The notes below the pieces were generated by a model. That model was not told the origin of the DNA, did not search any database, and saw nothing but the letters and a program-made list of their open reading frames with translations. From Bacteroidota bacterium (GTDB lineage Bacteria > Bacteroidota > Bacteroidia > UBA4408), in contig JADKHO010000004.1 in the NCBI GenBank assembly GCA_016721765.1, forward strand, positions 248,001 to 312,000: 64,000 nucleotides of DNA, in the 5' to 3' direction. Shown in pieces: positions 34,620 through 43,333 of this stretch. The stretch's first letter is position 1, and each line of letters starts with the position of its first letter. The position numbers and the translations under genes are program-made.

Positions 34620-36587
34620 ATGAAATTAATAAGCTTGTTTTTTATACCTACTTTTTGTTTTGCTCAAATAAATGTGAGCGAATTCCCCGTTTATAGCGGA
34701 AAGGATTTAGGTGTTGTATACGCACCCGAAAAAACAACATGTAAAGTTTGGGCCCCAAAAGCAAGTGCAGTAAAAATGCGTCTTTATCCGGCCGGTTACG
34801 ATGGGGAAGTATTAGCTGAGTATTCTTTAAATAAAGGAATGCAGGGAACCTGGGAAATCGAAATTAAAGGCGATATAAAAAATAATTATTACACCTTTCA
34901 GGTGATGCAAGATGGTAAATGGTTGGAGGAAAGTCCGGATATATATGCCAAAGCGGTTGGTGTTAATGGGAAAAGAGGTATGGTGGTAAATCTTATCGAA
35001 ACAAATCCCGAAGGATGGATAAAGGATGTAAAACCTGAATTAAAGAACGCTACTGATATCGTAATTTATGAATCGCACGTCCGTGATTTTTCGATGCATG
35101 CCAATTCGGGAATGAAGCAAAAAGGGAAATACCTTGCTTTTACTGAAACTGGCTCCCGCAATGAACAAGGACAACTCACCGGGATAGATCACTTAAAAGA
35201 GTTAGGAATTACACATATTCACCTGTTACCCACCTATGATTTTAATTCGGTGGATGAAAGTAAACTTGAATTAAACACCTTTAATTGGGGCTATGATCCG
35301 GTGAATTACAATGTTCCCGAAGGAAGTTATTCCAGCAATCCTGCGGATGGAAATGTGCGTATACTCGAATTTAAAAAAATGGTACAAGCACTGCATGCCA
35401 ATGGAATAAGGGTTATTTTAGATATGGTGTATAACCATACTGCCAATCGAGAAAGTCCTTTTAATCAATTTGCACCTAATTATTTTTATCGCCAAAAGGC
35501 GGATGGAAATTATTCGGATGCAAGCGGATGTGGTAACGAAACCGCTTCTGAAAGACCTATGATGCGTAAGTTTATGATAGCGTCTGCTGCTTATTGGGCC
35601 ACTGAATATCATGTGGATGGTTTTAGGTTTGATTTAATGGGCGTACACGACATCGAAACCATGAATGCCATTAGTGATTCTTTGCATAAAATTAACCCTA
35701 GTATTTTTATCTATGGTGAAGGCTGGACAGCGGGGGCAAGCCCATTGGCGGAAGAGCAACGAGCGGTTAAAAAAAATACATTTAAATTGAGTAAAATAGC
35801 TGCGTTCAGCGATGATTTAAGAGATGCTTTGCATGGGCCTTATAATAAGGTAACCGAAAAAGGGTTTGTGAGTGGCGCAACAACTTATGCTGAAAGTGTG
35901 AAGTTTGGAATTGCAGCAAGTACGCAACATCCACAAGTTAATTACAGTGCAGTTAATTACTCAAAAGCACCTTGGGCTGCAGAACCGTATCAGTGTATAA
36001 ATTATGTTTCCTGTCATGACGACAACACCTTATTCGACCGACTTAAGATTGGGAATCCTGCTGCATCAGAGGAAGCATTAATAAAAATGGATAAGCTGAG
36101 TCAGGCCATAGTGCTTACTTCACAAGGTGTTCCGTTTATTCACTCCGGTGCTGAGTTTTTGAGGAGCAAGCAAGGAATTGCGAATTCATACAATTTACCC
36201 GATTCGATTAATGCTTTGGATTGGACCTTAAAATCCAGACATGAAGATGTGTTTAACTATTATCGGGGAATGATTGCACTACGAAAAGCGCATCCTGCTT
36301 TCCGGATGACTTCTACAAAAATGATTCAGAAAAATTTAAAGCTTATTGAAAGCAATGATCCTTCCCTAGTGATGTACCAAATAATGAATCATGCCAATGG
36401 CGATTCATGGAAAAATATTTTGGTGATCTTAAATGGTAATTCCAATGACAAGGAAGTTCAATTGCCGGAAGGCACGTGGATACTGGCATCGGATGGAAAC
36501 AGTGTGAAAGAAAAAGGCTTAAGCAGAGCGAGTTCAAAACAAACAATCTCGGGCACAAGTGCTTTTATATATTATCGACTTGATTAA
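34620..36587 (+). CDS. pulA: type I pullulanase (GH13)
   Basis: Hydrolyses alpha-1,6 branches of pullulan, glycogen or starch. 655 residues: signal peptide ending ...PTFCFA (about 15 residues), CBM48-like N-terminal domain (CKVWAPKASAVKMRLYP), the pullulanase marker FNWGYDP, then the GH13 barrel with VYNHT, nucleophile Asp338 (FRFDLMG), acid/base Glu367 (YGEGW), and Asp467 (SCHDD). No lipobox and no type IX sorting domain are seen, so it is probably periplasmic. No SusC/SusD genes are near. It ends 12 nt from the convergent MATE gene. Confidence 0.94.
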   Translation: MKLISLFFIPTFCFAQINVSEFPVYSGKDLGVVYAPEKTTCKVWAPKASAVKMRLYPAGYDGEVLAEYSLNKGMQGTWEIEIKGDIKNNYYTFQVMQDGKWLEESPDIYAKAVGVNGKRGMVVNLIETNPEGWIKDVKPELKNATDIVIYESHVRDFSMHANSGMKQKGKYLAFTETGSRNEQGQLTGIDHLKELGITHIHLLPTYDFNSVDESKLELNTFNWGYDPVNYNVPEGSYSSNPADGNVRILEFKKMVQALHANGIRVILDMVYNHTANRESPFNQFAPNYFYRQKADGNYSDASGCGNETASERPMMRKFMIASAAYWATEYHVDGFRFDLMGVHDIETMNAISDSLHKINPSIFIYGEGWTAGASPLAEEQRAVKKNTFKLSKIAAFSDDLRDALHGPYNKVTEKGFVSGATTYAESVKFGIAASTQHPQVNYSAVNYSKAPWAAEPYQCINYVSCHDDNTLFDRLKIGNPAASEEALIKMDKLSQAIVLTSQGVPFIHSGAEFLRSKQGIANSYNLPDSINALDWTLKSRHEDVFNYYRGMIALRKAHPAFRMTSTKMIQKNLKLIESNDPSLVMYQIMNHANGDSWKNILVILNGNSNDKEVQLPEGTWILASDGNSVKEKGLSRASSKQTISGTSAFIYYRLD

Positions 36588-36599
36588 TTCCAGAAGGAA

Positions 36600-37997
36600 T
36601 TACACTTTAATTTTTTTCCACTTACCCTTCTTAAAATAATACCAGGAAAGTGTTGCAATAAGGATTTCGGCAGCCGGGATGGCGATTACGGCCCCTGTTG
36701 ATTTTAAATCAAATCCCTTTGCCAGCAAATATGCCAACGGAATTTGAACCAACCAAAAGCAAACTAAATTAATAAGGGTGGGCGTTTTTGTATCTCCAGC
36801 CCCATTTAGTGCTTGCGTCATCACCATTCCAATACCATAAAAAATATAGCCGGAACCAATAATTTGTAATGCCCTAACTCCGTAACCCGCAACAACTTCA
36901 TCATTTGTAAAGAAGTGAATTATGGGGTAAGAGAAAAACGTAAACAAAAGCATTACAAAAGCCATAAAAATTACATTGTATTTTGCTGTAAGCATAACGC
37001 TTTGTTCGGCTCTTTGCAAAAGATTTGCACCCAAGTTTTGTCCCACCAAAGTGGCTGCTGCATTGCTTAATCCCCAAGCAGGTAAAATAAAAAACACCAC
37101 GTTGCGAATGGCAATTTGATACCCCGCCGAAGCTTGCGTTCCGCCGGTTTCAGCAACTAAACGGGCAATTATTATCCAGCTTCCACTGGCAATGATAAAC
37201 TGAAAAGTAGCCGGCCAACCAATTTTGATTATGGACTGAATTAGTTTTGTGTCAAAATTGAAATGAATTCGTTTAAGCACCAATGCACCGCTGCCTTTAA
37301 ACAAATGAAAACATTGATAAATAACGCCCGATGTTCTTCCTATTACCGTTGCAATTGCAGCACCTTTTAATCCAAAAAAATGGATTAATATGGGACAAAG
37401 AATTATATTAATAAGACTTGCAATCCACAAACTTTTCATGGCCATGGCTGCATTGCCGGCTCCTCTGAAAATGCCGTTTATTAAAAACAACAAAATAATG
37501 GATAAACAGCCGCCGAACATAATGCGCGTAAAAATTGCACCCTCGCGAATTACGGCATCACTGGCCCCCATAAGGCCTAGAATTTCTTCAGCATAGAGGA
37601 TTCCGCTCAAGCTGGTAAAAATGGTAACCAGCATGGCCACAATTAAACTTTGAGCCCCGGCATGAGCTGCCGCTTCAGGATTTTTTTCGCCAATGCGCCT
37701 TGCCACAATTGCTGTGGCGGCAGTGCTTAAACCTATTGCTATGGAATAAACTAAAGTGATAACTGCCTCGGTTAAACCAACCGTTGCAATGGCATTTTCG
37801 CCCAATTTGCCAACAAAAAACATATCTACCAAGGCAAATACACTTTCCAAACTTAATTCTAAAATCATGGGAATGGCAAGCAAAAACACAGCTTTACGCA
37901 TGCTTCCTTGGGTGTAATCTTGCTCTTCACCGTTTAACGACAACTTAATCGCTTTCCAAAAAGTGGCGATTGATAAAGTGGAATTTTGTGAACTCAT
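36600..37997 (-). CDS. MATE-family efflux transporter
   Basis: 465 residues and twelve predicted membrane helices. The paired MATE halves are visible: ILELSLESVFALVDMFFVGKLG near residues 40-62 and the second-half equivalent GWPATFQFIIASGSW near 258. Typical of sodium- or proton-coupled drug/toxin exporters. The substrate cannot be predicted. A basic N-terminal extension of about 25 residues precedes helix 1. It is separate from the second MATE gene at 43334, to which it is only distantly similar. Confidence 0.92.
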   Translation of the reverse strand: MSSQNSTLSIATFWKAIKLSLNGEEQDYTQGSMRKAVFLLAIPMILELSLESVFALVDMFFVGKLGENAIATVGLTEAVITLVYSIAIGLSTAATAIVARRIGEKNPEAAAHAGAQSLIVAMLVTIFTSLSGILYAEEILGLMGASDAVIREGAIFTRIMFGGCLSIILLFLINGIFRGAGNAAMAMKSLWIASLINIILCPILIHFFGLKGAAIATVIGRTSGVIYQCFHLFKGSGALVLKRIHFNFDTKLIQSIIKIGWPATFQFIIASGSWIIIARLVAETGGTQASAGYQIAIRNVVFFILPAWGLSNAAATLVGQNLGANLLQRAEQSVMLTAKYNVIFMAFVMLLFTFFSYPIIHFFTNDEVVAGYGVRALQIIGSGYIFYGIGMVMTQALNGAGDTKTPTLINLVCFWLVQIPLAYLLAKGFDLKSTGAVIAIPAAEILIATLSWYYFKKGKWKKIKV

Positions 37998-38021
37998 AAA
38001 AAATAAGAAGTAAAGGGTGTA

Positions 38022-38738
38022 TTAAAAGCTAAACATCCACGCTGCAAAAGCTCCTAAAATTATGGTGGCGAACTTGAGCAGATTAAATCGATGGTTTTCA
38101 CTGGATTCGAATAGGATAGTTGTAGAAATATGCAGAAAGATACCAATCACTACCGCAATAATTTTATCAAAATAAATAGAAATATCGCCCAAGAGGCTAT
38201 CGCTTATTAAATAACTGGTGAATGCGCCCATGGGTGCCATAGCAGCAAATAGGATGAGCATAAACACTACATTGTTTCTTTTTACATGTGAGTCAATCAT
38301 CATTGTTGCCAGCGCTAAGGCAACCGGAATATTGTGTAGGATAATCCCAACCAACAAAGAATTGTAGCTTCCACTATCCATTTTAGCCAAAGGCATTCCT
38401 TCTAAAAATGAATGCACACAAAGGCTTAGCATAATTGCGATTGGAAAATTATGCTCGTTGGATTTGTGCAGATGCACATGCCCGTGCTCAATTCCTTCGC
38501 TAAAAAACTCTAATAAAATTTGAAGAAAAAATCCAATCAAAATAAACACACCGATGGAACTTTTAGCAGAAATATAAATCTCAGGAATGAGGTGCAACAC
38601 GCAAATTGCAAAGAGATAAGCTCCGCTAAACGCCAAAAGCAGTTTCAAAAAGGTTTTGTTTTGACGGTCGAACAGAAATGCCGCCATACCGCTTAAAACT
38701 GCACTTAAAAATAAAAAAGCAAAAATTAAAAGTGTCAT
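38022..38738 (-). CDS. ZIP-family metal transporter
   Basis: 238 residues, eight predicted helices. Metal-site motifs characteristic of ZIP helices IV and V are present: HSFLEGMPLA (His and Glu) and GIILHNIPVALALATMM (HN-P), with a His-rich loop, EGIEHGHVHLHKS, between helices III and IV. Probably imports zinc, iron or another divalent metal. The start lies 24 nt beyond the MATE start, i.e. the gene is upstream of MATE on the minus strand and they may be co-transcribed. Confidence 0.9.
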   Translation of the reverse strand: MTLLIFAFLFLSAVLSGMAAFLFDRQNKTFLKLLLAFSGAYLFAICVLHLIPEIYISAKSSIGVFILIGFFLQILLEFFSEGIEHGHVHLHKSNEHNFPIAIMLSLCVHSFLEGMPLAKMDSGSYNSLLVGIILHNIPVALALATMMIDSHVKRNNVVFMLILFAAMAPMGAFTSYLISDSLLGDISIYFDKIIAVVIGIFLHISTTILFESSENHRFNLLKFATIILGAFAAWMFSF

Positions 38739-38839
38739 TAATTTGAACTATTATTGAACATACTCCAATATTTAATCTATTCCCCCTAAATTAATTATGA
38801 GCTAAAAAAAATCACTCCGCTTCAACCTGAATCTTATAA

Positions 38840-40087
38840 CTAGCCCTTATTCGTTAACTCAAACACCGTAATCTCAGGCAAAATACCCACTCTACCGGGA
38901 TATCCAATAAATCCCAGTCCGCGATTTACATATAAATATTGATTTCCTTGTTGATACAAGCCTGCCCATTGTTTGTAAAAATACTGCACCGGACTCCATT
39001 TAAATCCTGGTATTTCTACCCCAAACTGCATCCCATGAGTATGCCCTGCAAAAGCTGCATCAATATCGGGATACTCCTTTAATACCTGGGCTTCCCAATG
39101 AGACGGATCGTGTGAAAGCAATAATTTTACAGGATAATTTTCAGTGCCGGCATGTGCCTTTTTCAAATCACCATACTTCGTAAAACCGCGTGCTCCCCAG
39201 TTTTCGATACCAATAAGCGCAATTTTATCTTCGCCTTTTTGAAGCGGTACATGCTCGTTTAGAAGCAATCGCCAACCGAACTTTTTGTGCTTCTCTTTAA
39301 GCGTGTTTAAATTATTTGCTTTTTCTTCGGCACTGTCCCATTGAACATAATCGCCATAATCGTGATTTCCTAAGGTTGAATAAACGCCCATTGGGGCTTT
39401 AATGCTACTAAATACTTCAAGAAATTTATCGGTTTCTTCTGCCACATCATTCACTAAATCGCCTGTAAAGAATATCACATCCGGATTTTGTGCATTAATT
39501 ATTTTCACTGCATTTTCGAAGTGCTGCGTTGTGGTAAAACTTCCGCAATGAATGTCTGAAATTTGAGCAATTTTTAAGCCGTTAAAAGCATCCGGTAAAT
39601 TGGCTAAATTGAGCTTTATGTTTTTTATGCGAATGTCGTAGCCACTTTTTATCATTCCATAAATTAAACTGATATAGGGAAGTCCGGCCATAACAACTGC
39701 AACTTGACTCATAAACTTTAGGCGGCTAATGGAATGCGGATGTGCCGGATCAGGTGCGGTGGAAGGCAAAATATAGGTACCCAACCATCGAAATAAGCGA
39801 ATAACATCGTCTGTTAACAGAAAAATACTGCCCACAAACTTGCAAATGAGCGCTCCAACAACAAAGGCAACAACATAAATGCGAATGTATTGGTTCCATT
39901 CCCGAAAGGGATAAATAAAATTTATTAGTAATAAGGATACCGAAAAAATGGTAAATCCCCAGTAAATGTAGGTTACAGTAGCCTTTCGAGAAGGTGTAGA
40001 ATTACGAAGTAAAGTAGAAATTGATTGAAAAAAATACAAATCAATTGCTAGCATTAGCACAATAATTAGCCAAAAACGGTTATGCAT
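38840..40087 (-). CDS. membrane-anchored calcineurin-like metallophosphoesterase (YkuE-like)
   Basis: 415 residues from ATG 40087. Four or five N-terminal membrane helices (to about residue 150) are followed by a calcineurin-type phosphoesterase domain with all metal motifs: QISDIHCG, FFTGDLVND, LGNHDYG, LLSHDPSHW and FAGHTHGMQFG. Relatives act on lipid-linked phosphates such as UDP-diacylglucosamine, or are unassigned. A -7 element lies at 40103-40110, giving a leader of about 13 nt, so I prefer this start to the upstream extension. Confidence 0.9.
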   Translation of the reverse strand: MHNRFWLIIVLMLAIDLYFFQSISTLLRNSTPSRKATVTYIYWGFTIFSVSLLLINFIYPFREWNQYIRIYVVAFVVGALICKFVGSIFLLTDDVIRLFRWLGTYILPSTAPDPAHPHSISRLKFMSQVAVVMAGLPYISLIYGMIKSGYDIRIKNIKLNLANLPDAFNGLKIAQISDIHCGSFTTTQHFENAVKIINAQNPDVIFFTGDLVNDVAEETDKFLEVFSSIKAPMGVYSTLGNHDYGDYVQWDSAEEKANNLNTLKEKHKKFGWRLLLNEHVPLQKGEDKIALIGIENWGARGFTKYGDLKKAHAGTENYPVKLLLSHDPSHWEAQVLKEYPDIDAAFAGHTHGMQFGVEIPGFKWSPVQYFYKQWAGLYQQGNQYLYVNRGLGFIGYPGRVGILPEITVFELTNKG

Positions 40088-40102
40088 AAATAAAAATTTT
40101 TG

Positions 40103-40110
40103 CAAAAGTA
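40103..40110 (-). promoter_or_regulatory. -7 promoter element for the metallophosphoesterase gene
   Basis: TACTTTTG on the minus strand followed by CAA; predicted start near 40100. It is back-to-back with the plus-strand element at 40144, so the 85-nt gap holds a divergent promoter pair. Confidence 0.55.
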
Positions 40111-40143
40111 TAACTATTATAGTGCTTAGATGATAAAAAAAAT

Positions 40144-40151
40144 TAATTTTG
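40144..40151 (+). promoter_or_regulatory. -7 promoter element for the TPR gene
   Basis: TAATTTTG followed by CAC; predicted start near 40154, leader about 19 nt to the ATG at 40173. No clear TTG at -33. Confidence 0.55.
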
Positions 40152-40172
40152 CACCTCAATTTTTAAAAAACA

Positions 40173-40853
40173 ATGGCACAAGAAAAAGACGATGTATTAG
40201 TTGACGTTCAGGAAGTTTACAGTAAAACAGAACGTTATATTGAAGATAACAAAAAAAGCCTTGCGGTGATTGGCGGTGGTATTTTATTGATCATTGCAGG
40301 TTATTTTGCATGGGATAAATTGTATATAGGTCCAAAAGAAATTGAAGCACAAAAGGAAATGTTCATGGCTGAAAAGTATTTTGAACAAGATTCTATCAAA
40401 AAGGCTATCAATGGAGATGGTAACTTTAAAGGCTTTAAATATATTATTGATGAATATGGTTTTACGAAAGCCGAAAATTTAGCGCATTATTATTTAGGGA
40501 TTTGCTACCTTAAACAAGGCGAATACCAAAATGCAATTGACCAATTAAACGAATTCGAAAGCGATGACATGGTTGTTGGGCCAATTGCGGTTGGAGCCAT
40601 TGGCGATGCCAACATGGAATTAGGAAAAGCAGAAGAAGCGATTTCGTTTTATTTGAAGGCGGCTAAATTGAAAGAAAATAAATTTACTACTCCCATTTAT
40701 TTGATGAAAGCTGGTTTGGCTTATGAAGACCAAAAAAATTACATCAATGCAGTTAAAATTTATGAGCAAATTAAATCCGACTATGCTGAATCAACTGAAG
40801 GCAGGGAAGTTGATAAATACTTGGCTAGAGCAAAAGCATTGGCTGGCGCTTAA
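40173..40853 (+). CDS. single-span membrane TPR protein (YfgM-like)
   Basis: 226 residues: cytoplasmic N-terminus, one membrane helix (about 33-51, VIGGGILLIIAGYFAWD), and then periplasmic tetratricopeptide repeats (AHYYLGICYLKQGEYQNAID; IGDANMELGKAEEAISFYLKAA; AGLAYEDQKNYINAVKIYEQI). The topology matches YfgM/TPR_21-type proteins associated with the Sec translocon and periplasmic chaperones. It is a monocistronic unit: its own promoter at 40144 and a strong terminator at 40916. Confidence 0.82.
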   Translation: MAQEKDDVLVDVQEVYSKTERYIEDNKKSLAVIGGGILLIIAGYFAWDKLYIGPKEIEAQKEMFMAEKYFEQDSIKKAINGDGNFKGFKYIIDEYGFTKAENLAHYYLGICYLKQGEYQNAIDQLNEFESDDMVVGPIAVGAIGDANMELGKAEEAISFYLKAAKLKENKFTTPIYLMKAGLAYEDQKNYINAVKIYEQIKSDYAESTEGREVDKYLARAKALAGA

Positions 40854-40859
40854 TTTTTT

Positions 40860-40895
40860 GATTAGCTGATTAGCTGATTAGCAAATTAGCCGATT
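40860..40895 (+). repeat. GATTAGC tandem repeat after the TPR gene
   Basis: GATTAGCTGATTAGCTGATTAGC followed by a degenerate AATTAGCCGATT unit, starting 6 nt after the TPR stop codon. Same orientation relative to the preceding gene as at 6627 and 60398. Confidence 0.8.
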
Positions 40896-40915
40896 GGATG
40901 GATAAAGTTTTCATT

Positions 40916-40956
40916 AAAATCGTTATCAAGTAAAATTGGTAGCGATTTTTTGTTTT
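40916..40956 (+). terminator. intrinsic terminator of the TPR gene
   Basis: Fourteen-base-pair stem (40916-40929 with 40936-40949, two G-T pairs, CG core) around a 6-nt loop, ending in TTTTTTGTTTT. Confidence 0.8.
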
Positions 40957-41031
40957 GATGGGATAGACTGGCTTTTGTTTTCAGTAATTAGTAGGAAACT
41001 AAATCTCAACACCCATTTTTTTGTATACTTG

Positions 41032-41112
41032 AATCCAAAATTAAATAATTACAAATCTTAAATCCAAAATCAAATAATCACAAATCCTTAATCCTTAATC
41101 CTAAATCAAAAA
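41032..41112 (+). repeat. G-free direct repeats forming the ribH leader
   Basis: Two imperfect 29-30 nt copies (41032-41060 and 41061-41090, both beginning AATCCAAAAT) and shorter AATCCTTAATCC units run up to the ribH ATG. There is not one G in these 81 nt, so there is no Shine-Dalgarno sequence and little folding. Confidence 0.8.
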
Positions 41113-41604
41113 ATGGCTTCATCCTTAAAAAACCTTTCCGAACACGATCCCAACAAAATTCCATCTGCAAAAAAAATGCGCTTTGGTATTGTAGTTTCGG
41201 AATGGAATACTGAAATAACGGAAGCATTATTAGACGGCTGCTACCAAAGTTTGATTGAACATGGAGCGGACAGTAAAAACATTGTGAAAAAATATGTTCC
41301 GGGCAGTTTCGAATTAACCTTAGGAGCGCAGTTTTTAGCTGCTGAAAAGAACATTGATGTAGTGATTTGCCTTGGCTGTGTAATTCAAGGAGAAACGCGT
41401 CATTTTGATTTTATTTGCGATGCTGTAGCAAACGGTATTACGCATGTGAGTTTAAAATACAATAAGCCGGTGATTTTTGGTGTGCTTACGCCCAATACTC
41501 AAAAGCAAGCCTGGGAAAGAAGCGGTGGAAAGCATGGCAATAAAGGTGTGGAAGCAGCGGTGACGGCTATTAAGATGGTGGCTTTGCAAGCCACATCAAA
41601 ATAA
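41113..41604 (+). CDS. ribH: 6,7-dimethyl-8-ribityllumazine synthase
   Basis: Penultimate enzyme of riboflavin synthesis, condensing 5-amino-6-ribitylaminouracil with 3,4-dihydroxy-2-butanone 4-phosphate. 163 residues: FGIVVSEWNTEIT (pyrimidine site), VPGSFELTLGAQFL, LGCVIQGETRHFDFIC with the catalytic His, and GVLTPNTQKQAWERSGG. No other rib gene is next to it. The gene is preceded by G-free repeats, so a structured FMN riboswitch is excluded at this start. Confidence 0.96.
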   Translation: MASSLKNLSEHDPNKIPSAKKMRFGIVVSEWNTEITEALLDGCYQSLIEHGADSKNIVKKYVPGSFELTLGAQFLAAEKNIDVVICLGCVIQGETRHFDFICDAVANGITHVSLKYNKPVIFGVLTPNTQKQAWERSGGKHGNKGVEAAVTAIKMVALQATSK

Positions 41605-41628
41605 TTCCGGCAAGAACCAACTTGCAAT

Positions 41629-43155
41629 TTAATCGATTGTCAAAATATCATATCGTTCACTTTTTCCTTTGATCATTTTTAAGTATAGTCCGTTTTCCTT
41701 GTCTTTCATAGCGCTGGGTGATTGTGCAATGTAAAACCAATCAATATCCGGAGCTTCAATTTTATACCTTTTCATTTCACCAGATGAGGAAATCTCGAGT
41801 GCAGCAATTACAGATCCTCTGTGATTATAGATCATATCGTACTTTTCATGGTCATACGCGGGAATTGCATTTCCGGCTTCCTGCATATTTTTGGGATGCT
41901 CCAGGTAGAAGAGGTAAATCTTATTATCGTGGACTATTTTATTAAATCCATTCAGTGTATTTCTTGTGTTTTTAGGACATGATTTTATCCAATCCGCTTT
42001 GGTGTCGGGCTGAAATTTATAGATGATTAAATCACGTTCCTTAGTGTAAATAATGCCACCTTCCGCATATTGATAAATGGGCGTTGCGATCATGTAATAA
42101 TCCTCGCCAATTTCGATGATATCCCTGATCTTAAAATTTTTGGCATTGGCACATTTCCAATTTGTTCCTTCTGCATAAGCAAGTTTTTCTTCTACAAGCT
42201 TTGGGAAATAGGTGAATTCCTTTGCTACAAGGCTGGATTGGGCATTTATGGTAACAAAAAATGCACCTGTTCTTGGTTCCTCCTCACTTTTCTTTATCCT
42301 GTAATCTTTGAAAATTCCTGCAAAGGTTATGTTTCCATTTAAGGCATCATGGGTTTGGATTTCATCGATATACCATTTGGGACTAGTTGCAAGGTTAATG
42401 AAAGTTGGAGTATTTGTATCGTTAAAAATTGCAAGAGCGAAGGACCAGCTAGCATCGTTCTCAGTGTTCAGGTAGCGGACCAAGTAGGTAATTCTGCCAG
42501 TGTTGTCAATGTTGAAATTAGAGTTAAAGGCTTCACTTGACTTGTATCTCAAAGGAATTTTTATGGGATTACCTGATTTTTCCATATTGATCGGGTTGTA
42601 TAACTGGATTGACCCAATATAGGGTTTATCGTTAATAACAACAGGTGTTACAATTATCATTTTTGAATGGTCGGGACTAAGGCTCATAGAAAAATTCCAG
42701 GTCCTCGATCCCATTTTGTCGGTTTTATATTGAGAAACCTCCGTCCATTCTTTCAGCACACTGCCGTCAGTGCCTATTGTTTTCATCATCAGTTCAGCTT
42801 CCTGTTCCTGCCTGTTATAAATCTTAGCGAACAAATAAATTTTATTACCGGCAAAAAGAGGCGTAAATGGGTATTCATACAACTCAATAATTGGGATGTG
42901 AAAATCAATGAATTTAGTATCCAGGATCCATAAAGTTTTGAGTGTACTTTTTTCCTGTTTGATAATAAAATAATTTAGGTGATTCATTTCTCGAGTCCCG
43001 TAACTGTATATATACTTTTCATCTTCGTTAAATTTGAAGGATGCTTTGTGCTCGGGTTCAAGCGCCTGTTCGGTTCCTTTTGTAATATGAAATTTCTGCG
43101 CATATGCAAAGTGAACAAGCAACAGCAGGATTGTCGTGTAACGGATTTTTTTCAT
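41629..43155 (-). CDS. secreted protein of unknown function
   Basis: 508 residues with a clear signal peptide (MKKIRYTTILLLLVHFAYA). The rest is beta-rich with repeated aromatic strand patterns (LWILDTKFIDFHIPIIELYEY, WSFALAIFNDTNTPTFI, DYYMIATPIYQYAEGG, KIYLFYLEHPKNM), compatible with a WD/propeller-like fold but without a motif I recognise. No lipobox, no type IX sorting domain. It converges with ribH (24 nt). Probably periplasmic or extracellular. Confidence 0.65.
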   Translation of the reverse strand: MKKIRYTTILLLLVHFAYAQKFHITKGTEQALEPEHKASFKFNEDEKYIYSYGTREMNHLNYFIIKQEKSTLKTLWILDTKFIDFHIPIIELYEYPFTPLFAGNKIYLFAKIYNRQEQEAELMMKTIGTDGSVLKEWTEVSQYKTDKMGSRTWNFSMSLSPDHSKMIIVTPVVINDKPYIGSIQLYNPINMEKSGNPIKIPLRYKSSEAFNSNFNIDNTGRITYLVRYLNTENDASWSFALAIFNDTNTPTFINLATSPKWYIDEIQTHDALNGNITFAGIFKDYRIKKSEEEPRTGAFFVTINAQSSLVAKEFTYFPKLVEEKLAYAEGTNWKCANAKNFKIRDIIEIGEDYYMIATPIYQYAEGGIIYTKERDLIIYKFQPDTKADWIKSCPKNTRNTLNGFNKIVHDNKIYLFYLEHPKNMQEAGNAIPAYDHEKYDMIYNHRGSVIAALEISSSGEMKRYKIEAPDIDWFYIAQSPSAMKDKENGLYLKMIKGKSERYDILTID

Positions 43156-43301
43156 GTTGAGTTATAAAAATCGTGTAAATCTAATTTTTTGCATCAATTT
43201 TCAATACGGTATTTCGACTAATGAGAGGCTGGATGAAACCGGATTAGTATTCTGCCAGGGTCACCCTTCTGCGCTTACGTTCAGCTCTTCGTTAAAATCG
43301 C

Positions 43302-43309
43302 TACTTTTG
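43302..43309 (+). promoter_or_regulatory. -7 promoter element for the MATE-fmt pair
   Basis: TACTTTTG followed by CCA; predicted start near 43312, leader about 22 nt to the ATG at 43334. No good -33. Confidence 0.5.
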
Positions 43310-43333
43310 CCAAACCCTTATCCGGCTTGATAT

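Noticed and set aside
40854..41112. FMN riboswitch ahead of ribH
   Set aside because: The 81 nt before the ATG have no G and cannot form the conserved fold; the hairpin further up is a plain terminator for the TPR gene.
41605..41628. GCAAG/CTTGC hairpin between ribH and the secreted unknown as a terminator
   Set aside because: The stem is only 5 bp with no T-run on either strand, too weak to call.
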